Positions 26,101-34,379 of a stretch of 64,000 bases of DNA are shown here, in pieces; the stretch's first letter is position 1, and every line of letters starts with the position of its first letter. Source of the stretch: Lentzea californiensis (GTDB taxonomy: Bacteria > Actinomycetota > Actinomycetes > Mycobacteriales > Pseudonocardiaceae). The stretch spans positions 230,285-294,284 of the forward strand of contig NZ_JANBBE010000012.1 of the NCBI RefSeq assembly GCF_024648825.1, given 5' to 3'. The translations under genes and the position numbers were made by a program. The notes below the pieces were generated by a model, which saw only the letters and a program-made list of their open reading frames with translations, did no database searches and was not told the DNA's origin.

Positions 26101-26858
26101 AGGTCCCACCCCGCCTGCGGGGCGAGGTGGAGCTCCGCAACGTCTCCTTCACCTACGCAGGAGCCGAGACCCCAGCGCTCGACAACGTCACGCTCCACGT
26201 GAGCCCAGGCGAAACCGTCGCCCTGGTAGGCGAAACAGGCGCAGGCAAATCAACCCTCGTGAAGCTCATAGCCCGCTTCTACGACGCCACCGAGGGCGCA
26301 GTCCTCATCGACGGCGTGGACGTCCGCACCTACGACCTCTCCGCCTACCGCCAACGCCTGGGCGTGGTCCCCCAGGAAGCCCACCTCTTCGGCGGCGACC
26401 TGGCCACCAACGTCGCCTACGGCCGCCCCGCAGCGACAGAACAAGAAATCCAGCAGGCAACCGAAGCCGTAGGCGCCCTCCCGATGGTCGCCACCCTCCA
26501 GAACGGCTTCCACCAACCGGTGGGCGAACGAGGCAACCACCTCTCCGCAGGCCAACGCCAACTCGTAGCACTGGCAAGGGCAGAACTGGTCAACCCAGAC
26601 CTCCTGCTCCTCGACGAGGCGACAGCAGCCCTGGACCCGGCCACCGAATCGGCAGTCCTGCACGCCAGCGACCACCTAGCAGGCGCCAGAACCACCTTCG
26701 TGGTGGCCCACCGCTTGGCCACCGCAGCCAGGGCCGACCGAATAGTCGTCCTGGCCAACGGCCGAATAATCGAACAGGGCACCCACGCCGACCTCATGGC
26801 GTCCAACGGCACCTACGCCCGCCTATGGCGTCACGGCAACACCCCAGAGGCCGCGTAA
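23148..26858 (+). CDS. Fused heterodimeric-type ABC exporter (TMD-NBD-TMD-NBD)
   Basis: About 1236 aa; two complete half-transporters joined by a Gly/Ala-rich linker near residues 590-620. NBD1: Walker A VGTAGSGKST (Lys372), signature LSGGQRQR, Walker B LVLDDATSAVD, where the catalytic Glu is replaced by Asp495. NBD2: Walker A VGETGAGKST (Lys1034), signature LSAGQRQL, canonical LLDEATAALD (Glu1157). This asymmetry is typical of heterodimeric exporters with one degenerate site. The closest known fused relative is mycobacterial Rv0194, a multidrug efflux pump. I chose the GTG at 23148 (TACTGT 7 nt upstream); a GTG at 23118 is also in frame. Usage of A-ending codons rises in the last kilobase. 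Confidence 0.9.
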   Translation: MTKGWIRRLTAACWQHPRLVVLSVLAAVVGVGLQAAGPLLLKTAIDDSTGGRTDRLWPLMVALIVLEVLTFGSAFLRRYLGGRLALGVQHDLRLGVFSAVQRLDGAKQDELRTGQIVSRSITDLQLVQSLLMMAPLAVGTVVFALAALAAMIYLSIPLTIIAVIVLPLVAWLAGRTRLTLFPATWSAQQRAADLAQHVEETVTGVRVVKGFGQEAREVARLEKHAKFLFAERMRAARLSSKPLATVTALPLLGQVAVLGLGGWLALHGQVTLGTFLAFTTYVANLVGPTRLLSSLMVSAQLARAGVERVYELIDSQPDVTDGPGEVPSGPLGVSFSGVSFGYARSEPVLKDFSISVEPGETLALVGTAGSGKSTVSLLLPRFYDVHSGSVRVGGADVRTLKLESLRGAVGVVFEEAFLFSDTVFSNIAYGSPDASREEVERAAKAAEAHDFIEALPLGYDTVVGERGLTLSGGQRQRVALARALLSDPRILVLDDATSAVDNATEAAIHATLASVTADRTTLLVAHRRSTLSLADRIAVLDAGRVIDIGTHAELTERCALYRDLLAGPGEAIESAAPATTGDLWPKLSQEALDERLIAEAKTSTPAASGRRGGSGGGGAGGGMAALAGGPPTPELLAQVRSLPPAIEVPVLHGEDPRAPDPAFRLARLLRPVRWALGGVAALVVLDALVGMGMPSLVRLGIDGGVVGGAESALWQAVVLGVGLVAVGWLTTAGSTVFAARLGERLLYLLRVRSYAHLQRLGLDYYEREMAGRIMTRMTTDVDALSTFLQTGLVTAVISLVTVVGITAALVVTDTSLALIALSVLPLLAAATVLFQRLSSTAYAEARERVSAVNADLQENVSGLRVSQAYTRERRSAEAFAERSDAYRRTRLRAQRYIATYFPFVAMLSGVAQAVVLAVGAHRVAAGTMTPGVLLAFLLYLGLFFSPIQQLSGVFDGYQQARVGLRRIGDLLRTPSTVEPPSVPVEVPPRLRGEVELRNVSFTYAGAETPALDNVTLHVSPGETVALVGETGAGKSTLVKLIARFYDATEGAVLIDGVDVRTYDLSAYRQRLGVVPQEAHLFGGDLATNVAYGRPAATEQEIQQATEAVGALPMVATLQNGFHQPVGERGNHLSAGQRQLVALARAELVNPDLLLLDEATAALDPATESAVLHASDHLAGARTTFVVAHRLATAARADRIVVLANGRIIEQGTHADLMASNGTYARLWRHGNTPEAA

Positions 26859-27172
26859 CCACCTGCAACAGCCGATGGCGAAGCCGAGGCGTGTGAACTG
26901 CTTCCTGCCGGGTAAGCGGTGGTGAGACACGCACTCGGCGATGCGGCGATGACCGGCACCGGCCTGGTACTGCCCGCCCGGTCACCCTCGCAAGGTGACG
27001 TGAGCGCATTGATGACCACCCCGCTGGTATGTGACATGCCCACGCAAGCCGACCCGTTGGCGCCCCTGACCGCGCCAGCGCAAGCCGACCCGCGCACTGC
27101 CACCCACAACCCCAAGCCGGTGCCCCACCACGAACTCTCGTCCCCAGACCAAAGGTCAAAGGAGCCCGACCG
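26859..27172. other. Gene-free region with a 14-bp direct repeat
   Basis: No coding region recognised. CGCAAGCCGACCCG occurs twice (27043-27056 and 27079-27092), 36 bp apart, upstream of the ATP-grasp gene. AAAGGAG at the end is a ribosome site. Confidence 0.45.
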
Positions 27173-28021
27173 GTGCCCTCCAGCTCACCCCGCCCCTCGA
27201 TCCTCTACGTCTCCAACCTGTCCTACCCGGCCAAAGGCCGCCGCTACTGCGACGAGGACATCTACCTGACCTCTCACCTGAGACAGCACTTCGACCTGGC
27301 CATCTGCCACCCAGAAGACGCCACCGCCCTAATGGCCGCCCACGACACGGTCGTGATCCGCAACAGCGGCCCGACAATCGACTACGCCCCGGCCTACCTC
27401 CACTTCCGCGAGCAGGCGAAGGCCACGAACCAGCGCGTCTACAACCCGCTGACCGGCAAGGGCGACATGGCCGGCAAGCAGTACCTGATCGACCTGACCG
27501 GCGCGGGCTTCCCGGTCATCCCCACGATCGGCACCGCGGACCACCTCGACCGCCTCCCCCGAGCGACCGAGTACGTCGTGAAGCCCAAGGCCGGCGCCGA
27601 CTCCCACGGCCTGGAGTTCGTCTCCGAGACCGACCTCCTGAGCAACCTGCAGGACAAAGCCCGCGACAAAGCCGACGTCCTCGTCCAGCCGAAGATCGAT
27701 TTCCGGTACGAGGTGTCGTTCTACTTCGTGGACCACGACTTCCAGTACGCCCTGAACGCACCGGACCCGGCGAGGCGCTGGGAGCTCAGCCCGTACACCC
27801 CGAACAGGGAGGACCTGGAGTTCGCGCAGCGGTTCGTCGACTGGAACGACCTGGACCACGGCATCCAGCGCGTCGACGCCTGCCGCACCCGGCAGGGCGA
27901 GCTGCTGCTGGTCGAACTGGAGGACCTGAACCCGTACCTGTCCCTGGACCGGGCCCCGGAGGCCACCAGAACCGGCTTCGTCAACGCGATGGCGGCGTCG
28001 ATCCGGCATTCACTGGGCTGA
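27173..28021 (+). CDS. ATP-grasp domain protein
   Basis: 282 aa, GTG start after AAAGGAG. An N-terminal pre-ATP-grasp-like half (ILYVSNLSYPAKGRRYCDEDIYL) is followed by ATP-grasp elements: YVVKPKAGADSHGLEF with the ATP-binding Lys and glycine loop, and the metal-binding ELEDLNPYLSLD near the C-terminus. The family ligates a carboxylate to an amine or thiol nucleophile. The substrate is unknown and there is no biosynthetic cluster around it, so a peptide-tailoring role cannot be claimed. Confidence 0.75.
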   Translation: MPSSSPRPSILYVSNLSYPAKGRRYCDEDIYLTSHLRQHFDLAICHPEDATALMAAHDTVVIRNSGPTIDYAPAYLHFREQAKATNQRVYNPLTGKGDMAGKQYLIDLTGAGFPVIPTIGTADHLDRLPRATEYVVKPKAGADSHGLEFVSETDLLSNLQDKARDKADVLVQPKIDFRYEVSFYFVDHDFQYALNAPDPARRWELSPYTPNREDLEFAQRFVDWNDLDHGIQRVDACRTRQGELLLVELEDLNPYLSLDRAPEATRTGFVNAMAASIRHSLG

Positions 28022-28329
28022 ACGAAGATGGCTGGCCAAGATCAATCCGCAGGGCCACCGCGTTGTACCTATCGTGAACTGATCAGTGCTCTCGGTGCGT
28101 ATGCCCGTCCGACAGCATCGTGAGCGTTACTCGAATGGGAGGTGACGAGGTGAGACGCACATCAAGAACTGGTCAACTGAGGGTGACGACAGGCCCGTCC
28201 TGATCGATCCTGTGACAGACCACTCCTTGCCAGGTGCCTCCAGTGTGTGAAGGCCCGCGCCAGGGGGACTAACCTGAGTACCGCATGAGTCACCACCAAA
28301 AGCGAGATGGATAGAGGCGAGCGCCAGCC
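28022..28329. other. Upstream region of kgd
   Basis: No gene seen. A TAACCT -10 element lies at 28270-28275, about 55 nt before the kgd start, giving a short untranslated leader. Several stop codons in all + frames exclude a small conserved ORF of length. Confidence 0.5.
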
Positions 28330-31300
28330 GTGTCCAGCAGCAGTCCTGCGTCACAGTTCGGGCCGAACGAATGGCTCGTCGAGGAGATGTACGATCAGTT
28401 CCTCGCGGACCCGTCATCCGTAGACCCGGCATGGCACGACTTCTTTGCCGACTACAAGCGTGGGGGCGGCAACGGTAGCGCCGCCACGGCCAGCGCGGGT
28501 GGCTCCACGGCCACCACGACCGCGACCGTGACGCCGCCGGCCGCCGACAACGGCAAGCCCGCGCCCGCCGCCGCACCCAAGCCGGCCGCCGCGCCGCCGA
28601 AGTCCGCGGCCACGTTGCCGCAGACCGGCAAACCCGCGCCGCAGCAGGCAGCGAAGGCAGCCCCGGTCAAGCCGAGCGCGCAGCCCGAGCAGAAGCAGTT
28701 GCGTGGTGCATCCGCCGCGATCGCGAAGAACATGGAGCTCTCGCTCACCGTTCCGACCGCGACCAGCGTGCGTGCCGTGCCCGCGAAGCTGCTGGCGGAC
28801 AACCGCATCGTCATCAACAACCACCTGAAGAGGACGCGCGGCGGGAAGGTCTCCTTCACGCACGTCATCGGCTACGCGGTGGTGCGGGCGCTGCAGGCGT
28901 TCCCCAACCTGAACCGCCACTACGCCGAGGTCGACGGCAAGCCGTTCGTCGTCACGCCGGAGCACGTCAACTTCGGCCTGGCGATCGACCTGCCCGGCAA
29001 GGACGGCAGCCGCACGCTGGTCGTCGCGTCGGTCAAGGGCTGCGAGAACATGACGTTCACGCAGTTCTGGCAGGCCTACGAGGACCTGATCCGCAAGGCC
29101 CGCGGTGGCTCGCTGACGGCGGACGACTTCTCCGGCACCACGATCTCGCTGACCAACCCCGGCACGATCGGCACGAACCACTCGGTGCCGCGCCTGCAGG
29201 CCGGCCAGGGCGCGATCATCGGCGTCGGCGCGATGGAGTACCCCGCGCACTTCCAGGGCACCAGCGAGCAGGCGCTCACCGACATGGGCGTCAGCAAGAT
29301 CATCACGCTGACCAGCACGTACGACCACCGCATCATCCAGGGTGCGGAGTCGGGCGAGTTCCTCAAGCGCATCCACCAGCTGCTGCTCGGCGAGGACGGC
29401 TTCTACGACGAGATCTTCGCGTCGCTGCGCCTGCCGTACGAGCCGATCCGCTGGGTCGCGGACATCCCCGAGGGCGCCGTCGACAAGACCGCGCGCGTCA
29501 TCGAGCTGATCGACGCGTTCCGGACGCGCGGCCACCTGATGGCCGACACGGACCCGCTGAACTACCGCCAGCGCTCCCACGCCGACCTGGACGTGCTCAG
29601 CCACGGCCTGACGCTGTGGGACCTGGACCGCGAGTTCCCGGTCGGCGGCTTCGCCGGCAAGGAGCGGATGAAGCTCCGCGACATCCTGGGCGTGCTGCGC
29701 AACTCGTACTGCCGCACCGTCGGCGTCGAGTACATGCACATCCTCGAGCCCGAAGAGCGCCGCTGGATCCAGGAGCGCGTCGAGGTTCCGCACGAGAAGC
29801 CCCCGGCCACCGTGCAGAAGTACATCCTCAGCAAGCTGAACGCGGCTGAGGCCTTCGAGACGTTCCTGCAGACGAAGTACGTCGGCCAGAAGCGCTTCTC
29901 GCTCGAGGGCGGCGAGACCGTCATCCCGCTGCTCGACGCGGTACTGGACAAGGCCGCCGAGCACGAGCTCGACGAGGTCGTCATCGGCATGCCGCACCGC
30001 GGCCGCCTGAACGTCCTCGCGAACATCGTCGGCAAGCCGATCTCGCAGATCTTCCGCGAGTTCGAGGGCAACCTCGACCCCGGTCAGGCGCACGGCTCCG
30101 GCGACGTGAAGTACCACCTCGGCGCCGAGGGCAAGTACTTCCGCATGTTCGGCGACGGCGAGACCAAGGTGTCGCTGACGGCGAATCCGTCGCACCTCGA
30201 GGCCGTCGACCCGGTCCTCGAAGGCATCGTGCGCGCCAAGCAGGACATGATCGACAAGGGCGGCGACTTCTTCCCCGTCCTGCCGGTCGCCATGCACGGT
30301 GACGCGGCGTTCGCGGGTCAGGGTGTGGTCGCCGAGACGCTGAACCTGGCGCTCGTGCGCGGCTACCGCACCGGTGGCACGGTCCACATCGTCGTGAACA
30401 ACCAGGTCGGCTTCACCACGGCACCGGAGCACTCGCGGTCCTCGAAGTACTCGACCGACGTCGCGAAGATGATCGGCTCGCCGGTCTTCCACGTGAACGG
30501 CGACGACCCCGAGGCCTGCTACTGGGTCGCGAAGCTGGCCGTCGAGTACCGCCAGGCGTTCCACAAGGACGTCGTGATCGACATGGTCTGCTACCGCCGC
30601 CGCGGCCACAACGAGGGCGACGACCCCTCGATGACGCAGCCGGCGATGTACGACGTGATCGACCAGAAGCGCTCGGTGCGCAAGACCTACACCGAGTCCC
30701 TGATCGGCCGCGGCGACATCACGGTCGAAGAGGCCGAGAAGGCGCTGCAGGACTTCTCCAGCCAGCTGGAGCACGTCTTCAACGAGGTCCGCGAGCTCGA
30801 GAAGCACCCGGTGACGGTCAGCCCGTCGGTGGAGGCCGAGCAGCAGATCCCGGCGAAGCTGCCCACGGGCATCAGCCGCGAGGTGCTGGAGCACATCGCG
30901 GACGCCCACGTGAACCTGCCGGAGGGCTTCACGCCGCACGCGCGCGTCAAGCCGGTGCTCGAACGGCGCGCCAAGATGGCGCGCGAGGGCGGCATCGACT
31001 GGGCGTTCGCGGAGCTGCTCGCCTTCGGTTCGCTCGCGATCGAGGGCCGCAACATCCGCCTGGCCGGCCAGGACTCGCGCCGCGGCACGTTCGTGCAGCG
31101 CCACGCGACCCTGATCGACCGCAAGACCGGCGAAGAGCACACCCCGCTGCAGCACCTGTCCGCCGACCAGGGCAAGTTCATGGTCTACGACTCGGTGCTG
31201 TCGGAGTTCGCGGCGGTCGGCTTCGAGTACGGCTACTCGGTCGCGAACCCGCAGGCACTGGTCCTGTGGGAGGCGCAGTTCGGCGACTTCGTCAACGGCG

Positions 31301-32022
31301 CGCAGCCGATCATCGACGAGTTCATCTCGTCCGGTGAGGCGAAGTGGGGTCAGCGTTCCGACGTCGTGATCCTGCTGCCGCACGGCCACGAGGGCCAGGG
31401 TCCGGACCACACGTCCGGCCGCATCGAGCGCTGGCTGCAGCTGTGCGCCGAGGGCTCCATGACCGTCGCGGTGCCGTCGACTCCGGCGAACTACTTCCAC
31501 CTGCTGCGTCGCCACGCCCTCGACGGCGTCGACCGGCCGCTGATCGTGTTCACGCCGAAGTCCATGCTGCGCCTCAAGGCCGCCGTGTCCGGCACCGACG
31601 AGTTCATCAACGACCGGTTCCACTCGGTGATGGACGACCCGACGATCAAGGACACGAACGCGGTCACGAAGGTCCTGCTGTGCAGCGGCAAGATCTCCTA
31701 CGAGCTGCACGCCGAGCGCGAGAAGCGCGGCGGCGGCGACGTGGCGATCGTGCGCGTCGAGCAGCTCTACCCGGTCCCGGCCCGCAAGCTGACCGAGACC
31801 CTGGAGCGCTACCCGAACGCGAAGGACGTCCGCTGGGTGCAGGAGGAGCCGGCGAACCAGGGTGCCTGGCCGTTCTACGGCCTGGCCCTGCCGGAACTGC
31901 TGCCCGAGCACCTGGGCACCGTCCGCCGCGTGTCGCGCCGCCCGATGGCCGCCCCGTCGGCCGGTTCGAGCAAGGTGCACGAGGTCGAGCAGCGCGAGAT
32001 CATCACCCGCGCGTTCGACTAG
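28330..32022 (+). CDS. kgd: Multifunctional 2-oxoglutarate metabolism enzyme (Kgd / OdhA type)
   Basis: 1230 aa, TCA-cycle E1o fused to an acyltransferase domain. Residues 1-40 are the E1o-specific segment (FGPNEWLVEEMYDQFL), 45-130 an Ala/Pro-rich linker, about 135-370 the E2-type catalytic domain ending in YDHRIIQGAESGEF with the active-site His, and 400-1230 the ThDP-dependent E1 domain (MPHRGRLNVLANI, HVNGDDPEA, RRGHNEGDDP). No lipoyl domain is present, as in all actinobacterial members. It decarboxylates 2-oxoglutarate and, with E2p and Lpd, makes succinyl-CoA; in relatives it is inhibited by the FHA protein GarA/OdhI. GTG start; GAGGCGAGCG is only a moderate ribosome site. Confidence 0.97.
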   Translation: MSSSSPASQFGPNEWLVEEMYDQFLADPSSVDPAWHDFFADYKRGGGNGSAATASAGGSTATTTATVTPPAADNGKPAPAAAPKPAAAPPKSAATLPQTGKPAPQQAAKAAPVKPSAQPEQKQLRGASAAIAKNMELSLTVPTATSVRAVPAKLLADNRIVINNHLKRTRGGKVSFTHVIGYAVVRALQAFPNLNRHYAEVDGKPFVVTPEHVNFGLAIDLPGKDGSRTLVVASVKGCENMTFTQFWQAYEDLIRKARGGSLTADDFSGTTISLTNPGTIGTNHSVPRLQAGQGAIIGVGAMEYPAHFQGTSEQALTDMGVSKIITLTSTYDHRIIQGAESGEFLKRIHQLLLGEDGFYDEIFASLRLPYEPIRWVADIPEGAVDKTARVIELIDAFRTRGHLMADTDPLNYRQRSHADLDVLSHGLTLWDLDREFPVGGFAGKERMKLRDILGVLRNSYCRTVGVEYMHILEPEERRWIQERVEVPHEKPPATVQKYILSKLNAAEAFETFLQTKYVGQKRFSLEGGETVIPLLDAVLDKAAEHELDEVVIGMPHRGRLNVLANIVGKPISQIFREFEGNLDPGQAHGSGDVKYHLGAEGKYFRMFGDGETKVSLTANPSHLEAVDPVLEGIVRAKQDMIDKGGDFFPVLPVAMHGDAAFAGQGVVAETLNLALVRGYRTGGTVHIVVNNQVGFTTAPEHSRSSKYSTDVAKMIGSPVFHVNGDDPEACYWVAKLAVEYRQAFHKDVVIDMVCYRRRGHNEGDDPSMTQPAMYDVIDQKRSVRKTYTESLIGRGDITVEEAEKALQDFSSQLEHVFNEVRELEKHPVTVSPSVEAEQQIPAKLPTGISREVLEHIADAHVNLPEGFTPHARVKPVLERRAKMAREGGIDWAFAELLAFGSLAIEGRNIRLAGQDSRRGTFVQRHATLIDRKTGEEHTPLQHLSADQGKFMVYDSVLSEFAAVGFEYGYSVANPQALVLWEAQFGDFVNGAQPIIDEFISSGEAKWGQRSDVVILLPHGHEGQGPDHTSGRIERWLQLCAEGSMTVAVPSTPANYFHLLRRHALDGVDRPLIVFTPKSMLRLKAAVSGTDEFINDRFHSVMDDPTIKDTNAVTKVLLCSGKISYELHAEREKRGGGDVAIVRVEQLYPVPARKLTETLERYPNAKDVRWVQEEPANQGAWPFYGLALPELLPEHLGTVRRVSRRPMAAPSAGSSKVHEVEQREIITRAFD

Positions 32023-32039
32023 GCCCTGTATGAACGAAC

Positions 32040-32071
32040 GAGCCGCCGGATCCACCTGGGTCCGGCGGCTC
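32040..32071 (+). terminator. Hairpin terminator between kgd and the DUF6104-like gene
   Basis: Perfect 11-bp stem (32040-32050 and 32061-32071), 10-nt loop, 17 nt after the kgd stop, followed by GTTGTCT. It may partly reduce read-through into the small gene. Confidence 0.75.
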
Positions 32072-32100
32072 GTTGTCTAAGCCCTCACAGGAGTTTCGCC

Positions 32101-32280
32101 ATGTACCACACCGATCGCGGCATCGAGGAGCTCGAGAAGCGGCGCGGCGAGGAGGAGGTCACGTTCGCGTGGCTCGCCGACAAGCTGCGGGAGTTCGTCG
32201 ACGCCAACCCCGACTTCGAGACGCCGATCGAGCGCTTCGCCACGTTCCTGGCGCGCGACGACGACGACTTCGAGGACTGA
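32101..32280 (+). CDS. DUF6104-like small actinobacterial protein
   Basis: 59 aa: MYHTDRGIEELEKRRGEEEV then a helical acidic tail. As I recall, this small family sits directly downstream of the 2-oxoglutarate dehydrogenase E1 gene across actinomycetes. The ATG follows CAGGAG by 7 nt. No catalytic motif; a helical partner or regulator of the Kgd complex is a possibility suggested only by the conserved neighbourhood. The stop lies 1 bp from the convergent aldo/keto reductase. Confidence 0.8.
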   Translation: MYHTDRGIEELEKRRGEEEVTFAWLADKLREFVDANPDFETPIERFATFLARDDDDFED

Positions 32281-32281
32281 G

Positions 32282-33274
32282 CTACCAGGCGTAGGCCTCC
32301 GGGGCCGGCTTCGACCCGTTCGGAGCCGGTGCCGGGAACAGCTCGTCGAGCTTCGCCAGCACCTCTGCGTCGAGCTTCAGCTCCGCGGCGCGCAACGAGT
32401 TGTCGAGCTGCTCGATGGTGCGCGGCCCGATGATCGGCGCGGTCACACCGTCCTGGTGCAGCAGCCACGCGAGACCGACGTTGGCCGGGTCCTCGCCGAT
32501 GTCCGCGCACAGCTTCTCGTAGGCGTCGATCGTGTCGCGGTGCTTCTCCAGCGCGTCGGCGGAACGGCCGGACGCGCTGCGGGACGTGCCACCCTCGCGC
32601 TGCTTGCGCAACACCCCGCCGAGCAACCCGCCGTGCAGCGGCGACCACGGGATCACGCCGAGCCCGTAGTGCTTGGCGGCGGGCAGGACCTCCAGCTCGA
32701 CCCAGCGGGTCATGAGGTTGTAGATCGACTGCTCCGACACCAGCCCGAGGAACCCGCGGGTGCGGGCGGCCTCGGCGGCCTGGGCGATGTGCCAGCCCGC
32801 GAAGTTGGACGAGCCGAAGTAGATGACCTTGCCCTGCTGGCGCAGCACGGAGAAGGCTTCCCAGATCTCGTCCCACGGCGTGTCCCGGTCGACGTGGTGC
32901 ATCTGGTACAGGTCGATGTAGTCGGTCTGCAGGCGCTTCAGCGACGCGTCCGCGGCGCGGCGGATGTTCAGCGCGGACAGCTTGGTCTCGTTCGGCCAGT
33001 CGCCCATGCTGCCGTAGAGCTTGGTGGCGACGACGGTCCGTTCGCGGCGGGTGCCACCCTTGGCGAACCAGTTGCCGATGATGTTCTCGGTGACTCCCTC
33101 GCCCTTCTTCCAGCCGTAGACGTTGGCCGTGTCGAAGAAGTTCAGGCCGTGTTCGTGGGCGCGGTCCATGATCGCGTGACTGTCGGCCTCGGACGTCTCG
33201 GGACCGAAGTTCATCGTGCCGAGGCACAGGCGGGACACGGACAGGCCGCTGCGACCGAGGTTGGTGTACTCCAT
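32282..33274 (-). CDS. Aldo/keto reductase
   Basis: 330 aa (beta/alpha)8 NADPH-dependent reductase of the voltage-channel-beta/YghZ-like subgroup. The motif order is LGTMNFG, then FFDTANVYGW with the catalytic Asp and Tyr, VVATKLYG with the catalytic Lys, and YQMHHVDRDTPWDE with the active-site His. The ATG at 33274 matches the family N-terminus (MEYTNLGRSGLSVSRLCLGT); the frame stays open upstream but without homology. Substrate unknown. Confidence 0.9.
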   Translation of the reverse strand: MEYTNLGRSGLSVSRLCLGTMNFGPETSEADSHAIMDRAHEHGLNFFDTANVYGWKKGEGVTENIIGNWFAKGGTRRERTVVATKLYGSMGDWPNETKLSALNIRRAADASLKRLQTDYIDLYQMHHVDRDTPWDEIWEAFSVLRQQGKVIYFGSSNFAGWHIAQAAEAARTRGFLGLVSEQSIYNLMTRWVELEVLPAAKHYGLGVIPWSPLHGGLLGGVLRKQREGGTSRSASGRSADALEKHRDTIDAYEKLCADIGEDPANVGLAWLLHQDGVTAPIIGPRTIEQLDNSLRAAELKLDAEVLAKLDELFPAPAPNGSKPAPEAYAW

Positions 33275-33326
33275 ACCCACCACCCTGCCCCTCACGAACC
33301 TCCTGTGCCACGTGGAGCTGCTCCAG

Positions 33327-34211
33327 CTACTCCCACTCCCATCTGATGCCGTGGACGTGGCCTGCCTGTGCTTCGTGCACGAGGAGGTGTGCGGCCGCTG
33401 TGGTGCCGATCCACAGTTCGCCGGTGTCCACGTCGGATGCGTCCGGTGCCGGCTTGCTGAAGCTGCGACAGCGCACGGGCACCGCCTCGGCGTGGAACTC
33501 GACCTCCAGCACGTAGTTGCGCAGCGTGCGGAGGAACGTGCGGTCCGCCGAGGAGCTGTCCGCACCGGGGTCGGAGATCAGACGCAGGTCGACGAGGGCC
33601 GTGTCGCCCGCGCGCAGCACGCGGTCGAGGATGATCTCCGCGACCAGCAGCTTGCGAGCTGGGTCCCTGCGCACCCTGCCGACGCGGCATGACTTCTCGG
33701 CCACGACGTCGCCGGGCGAGAGATCGGTGTCGTCGGCGGTCTTCGCGAGCAGGATGCGGTCCACGCCGTCCTCGAACGCCTCGATCACGGCGCTGCTGCG
33801 GATCTCGATCTCGCGCCGGTCGGGACCGATCACCGCTTGGTCGCGCACGCTGAGGTACCTCGCGGGGGCCGGGAGCAGCCTGCCGACGCGCGCGATCTCA
33901 CGGCCGAGGTCGATCGCGGCGTCACGCCAGATGCCCTCCAGCGCGGCGGTGCGCTCGACCCACCGGCCGCGTGGCCGTTTGTCCCCCAGCCTGGTCGTCA
34001 ACGAGCCGGGCGAGAGTTGGAGGATCTCCTCCAGCGCGGCGACGGCCGCGAGCGACTCAGGGCGTTCCGGACGGCTGCGGCCACGCCGCCAGTAGCTCAG
34101 CGTCGACTGGCTCACCTGCACGCCGCGCGACTCCAGGTGGTGCTGGATCCGCTCCAGGCTGAGGCCGCTCGCCTCGACGGCCAGGGTCAGCGCTTCCGCG
34201 AATTCCGACAC
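33327..34211 (-). CDS. HTH transcriptional regulator, paralogue A
   Basis: 294 aa. N-terminal XRE-like helix-turn-helix (FAEALTLAVEASGLSLERIQ, then VSQSTLSYWRRGRSRPERPES, residues 3-60). The remaining 230 residues are an uncharacterised, probably ligand-binding region ending in GIRWEWE. It is colinear and clearly homologous over its whole length with the regulator at 35683-36564, and the two flank a secreted subtilase. GTG start with TAGCAT 6 nt upstream (leaderless). Specific target unknown; the subtilase or its own gene are candidates. Confidence 0.75.
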   Translation of the reverse strand: MSEFAEALTLAVEASGLSLERIQHHLESRGVQVSQSTLSYWRRGRSRPERPESLAAVAALEEILQLSPGSLTTRLGDKRPRGRWVERTAALEGIWRDAAIDLGREIARVGRLLPAPARYLSVRDQAVIGPDRREIEIRSSAVIEAFEDGVDRILLAKTADDTDLSPGDVVAEKSCRVGRVRRDPARKLLVAEIILDRVLRAGDTALVDLRLISDPGADSSSADRTFLRTLRNYVLEVEFHAEAVPVRCRSFSKPAPDASDVDTGELWIGTTAAAHLLVHEAQAGHVHGIRWEWE

Positions 34212-34379
34212 GGTCGAATGCTACGGCCAGTGATCGATTCCAGCCCAGCCTGCACTCGGAGTACGCGTCACCACAGTTTTGACAGTATTGCGGACCGAAG
34301 TTTCGAACCTGTTATCCGAAGCACAGATCGCGTTAGTTTCTTGGTGTTCCCCAGTTCATTCCCTGCCAGGAGGAACCCC

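Noticed and set aside
28414..32055. A 1213-aa minus-strand frame
   Set aside because: Antisense shadow of kgd, Val/Ala/Arg/Asp-rich without motifs.
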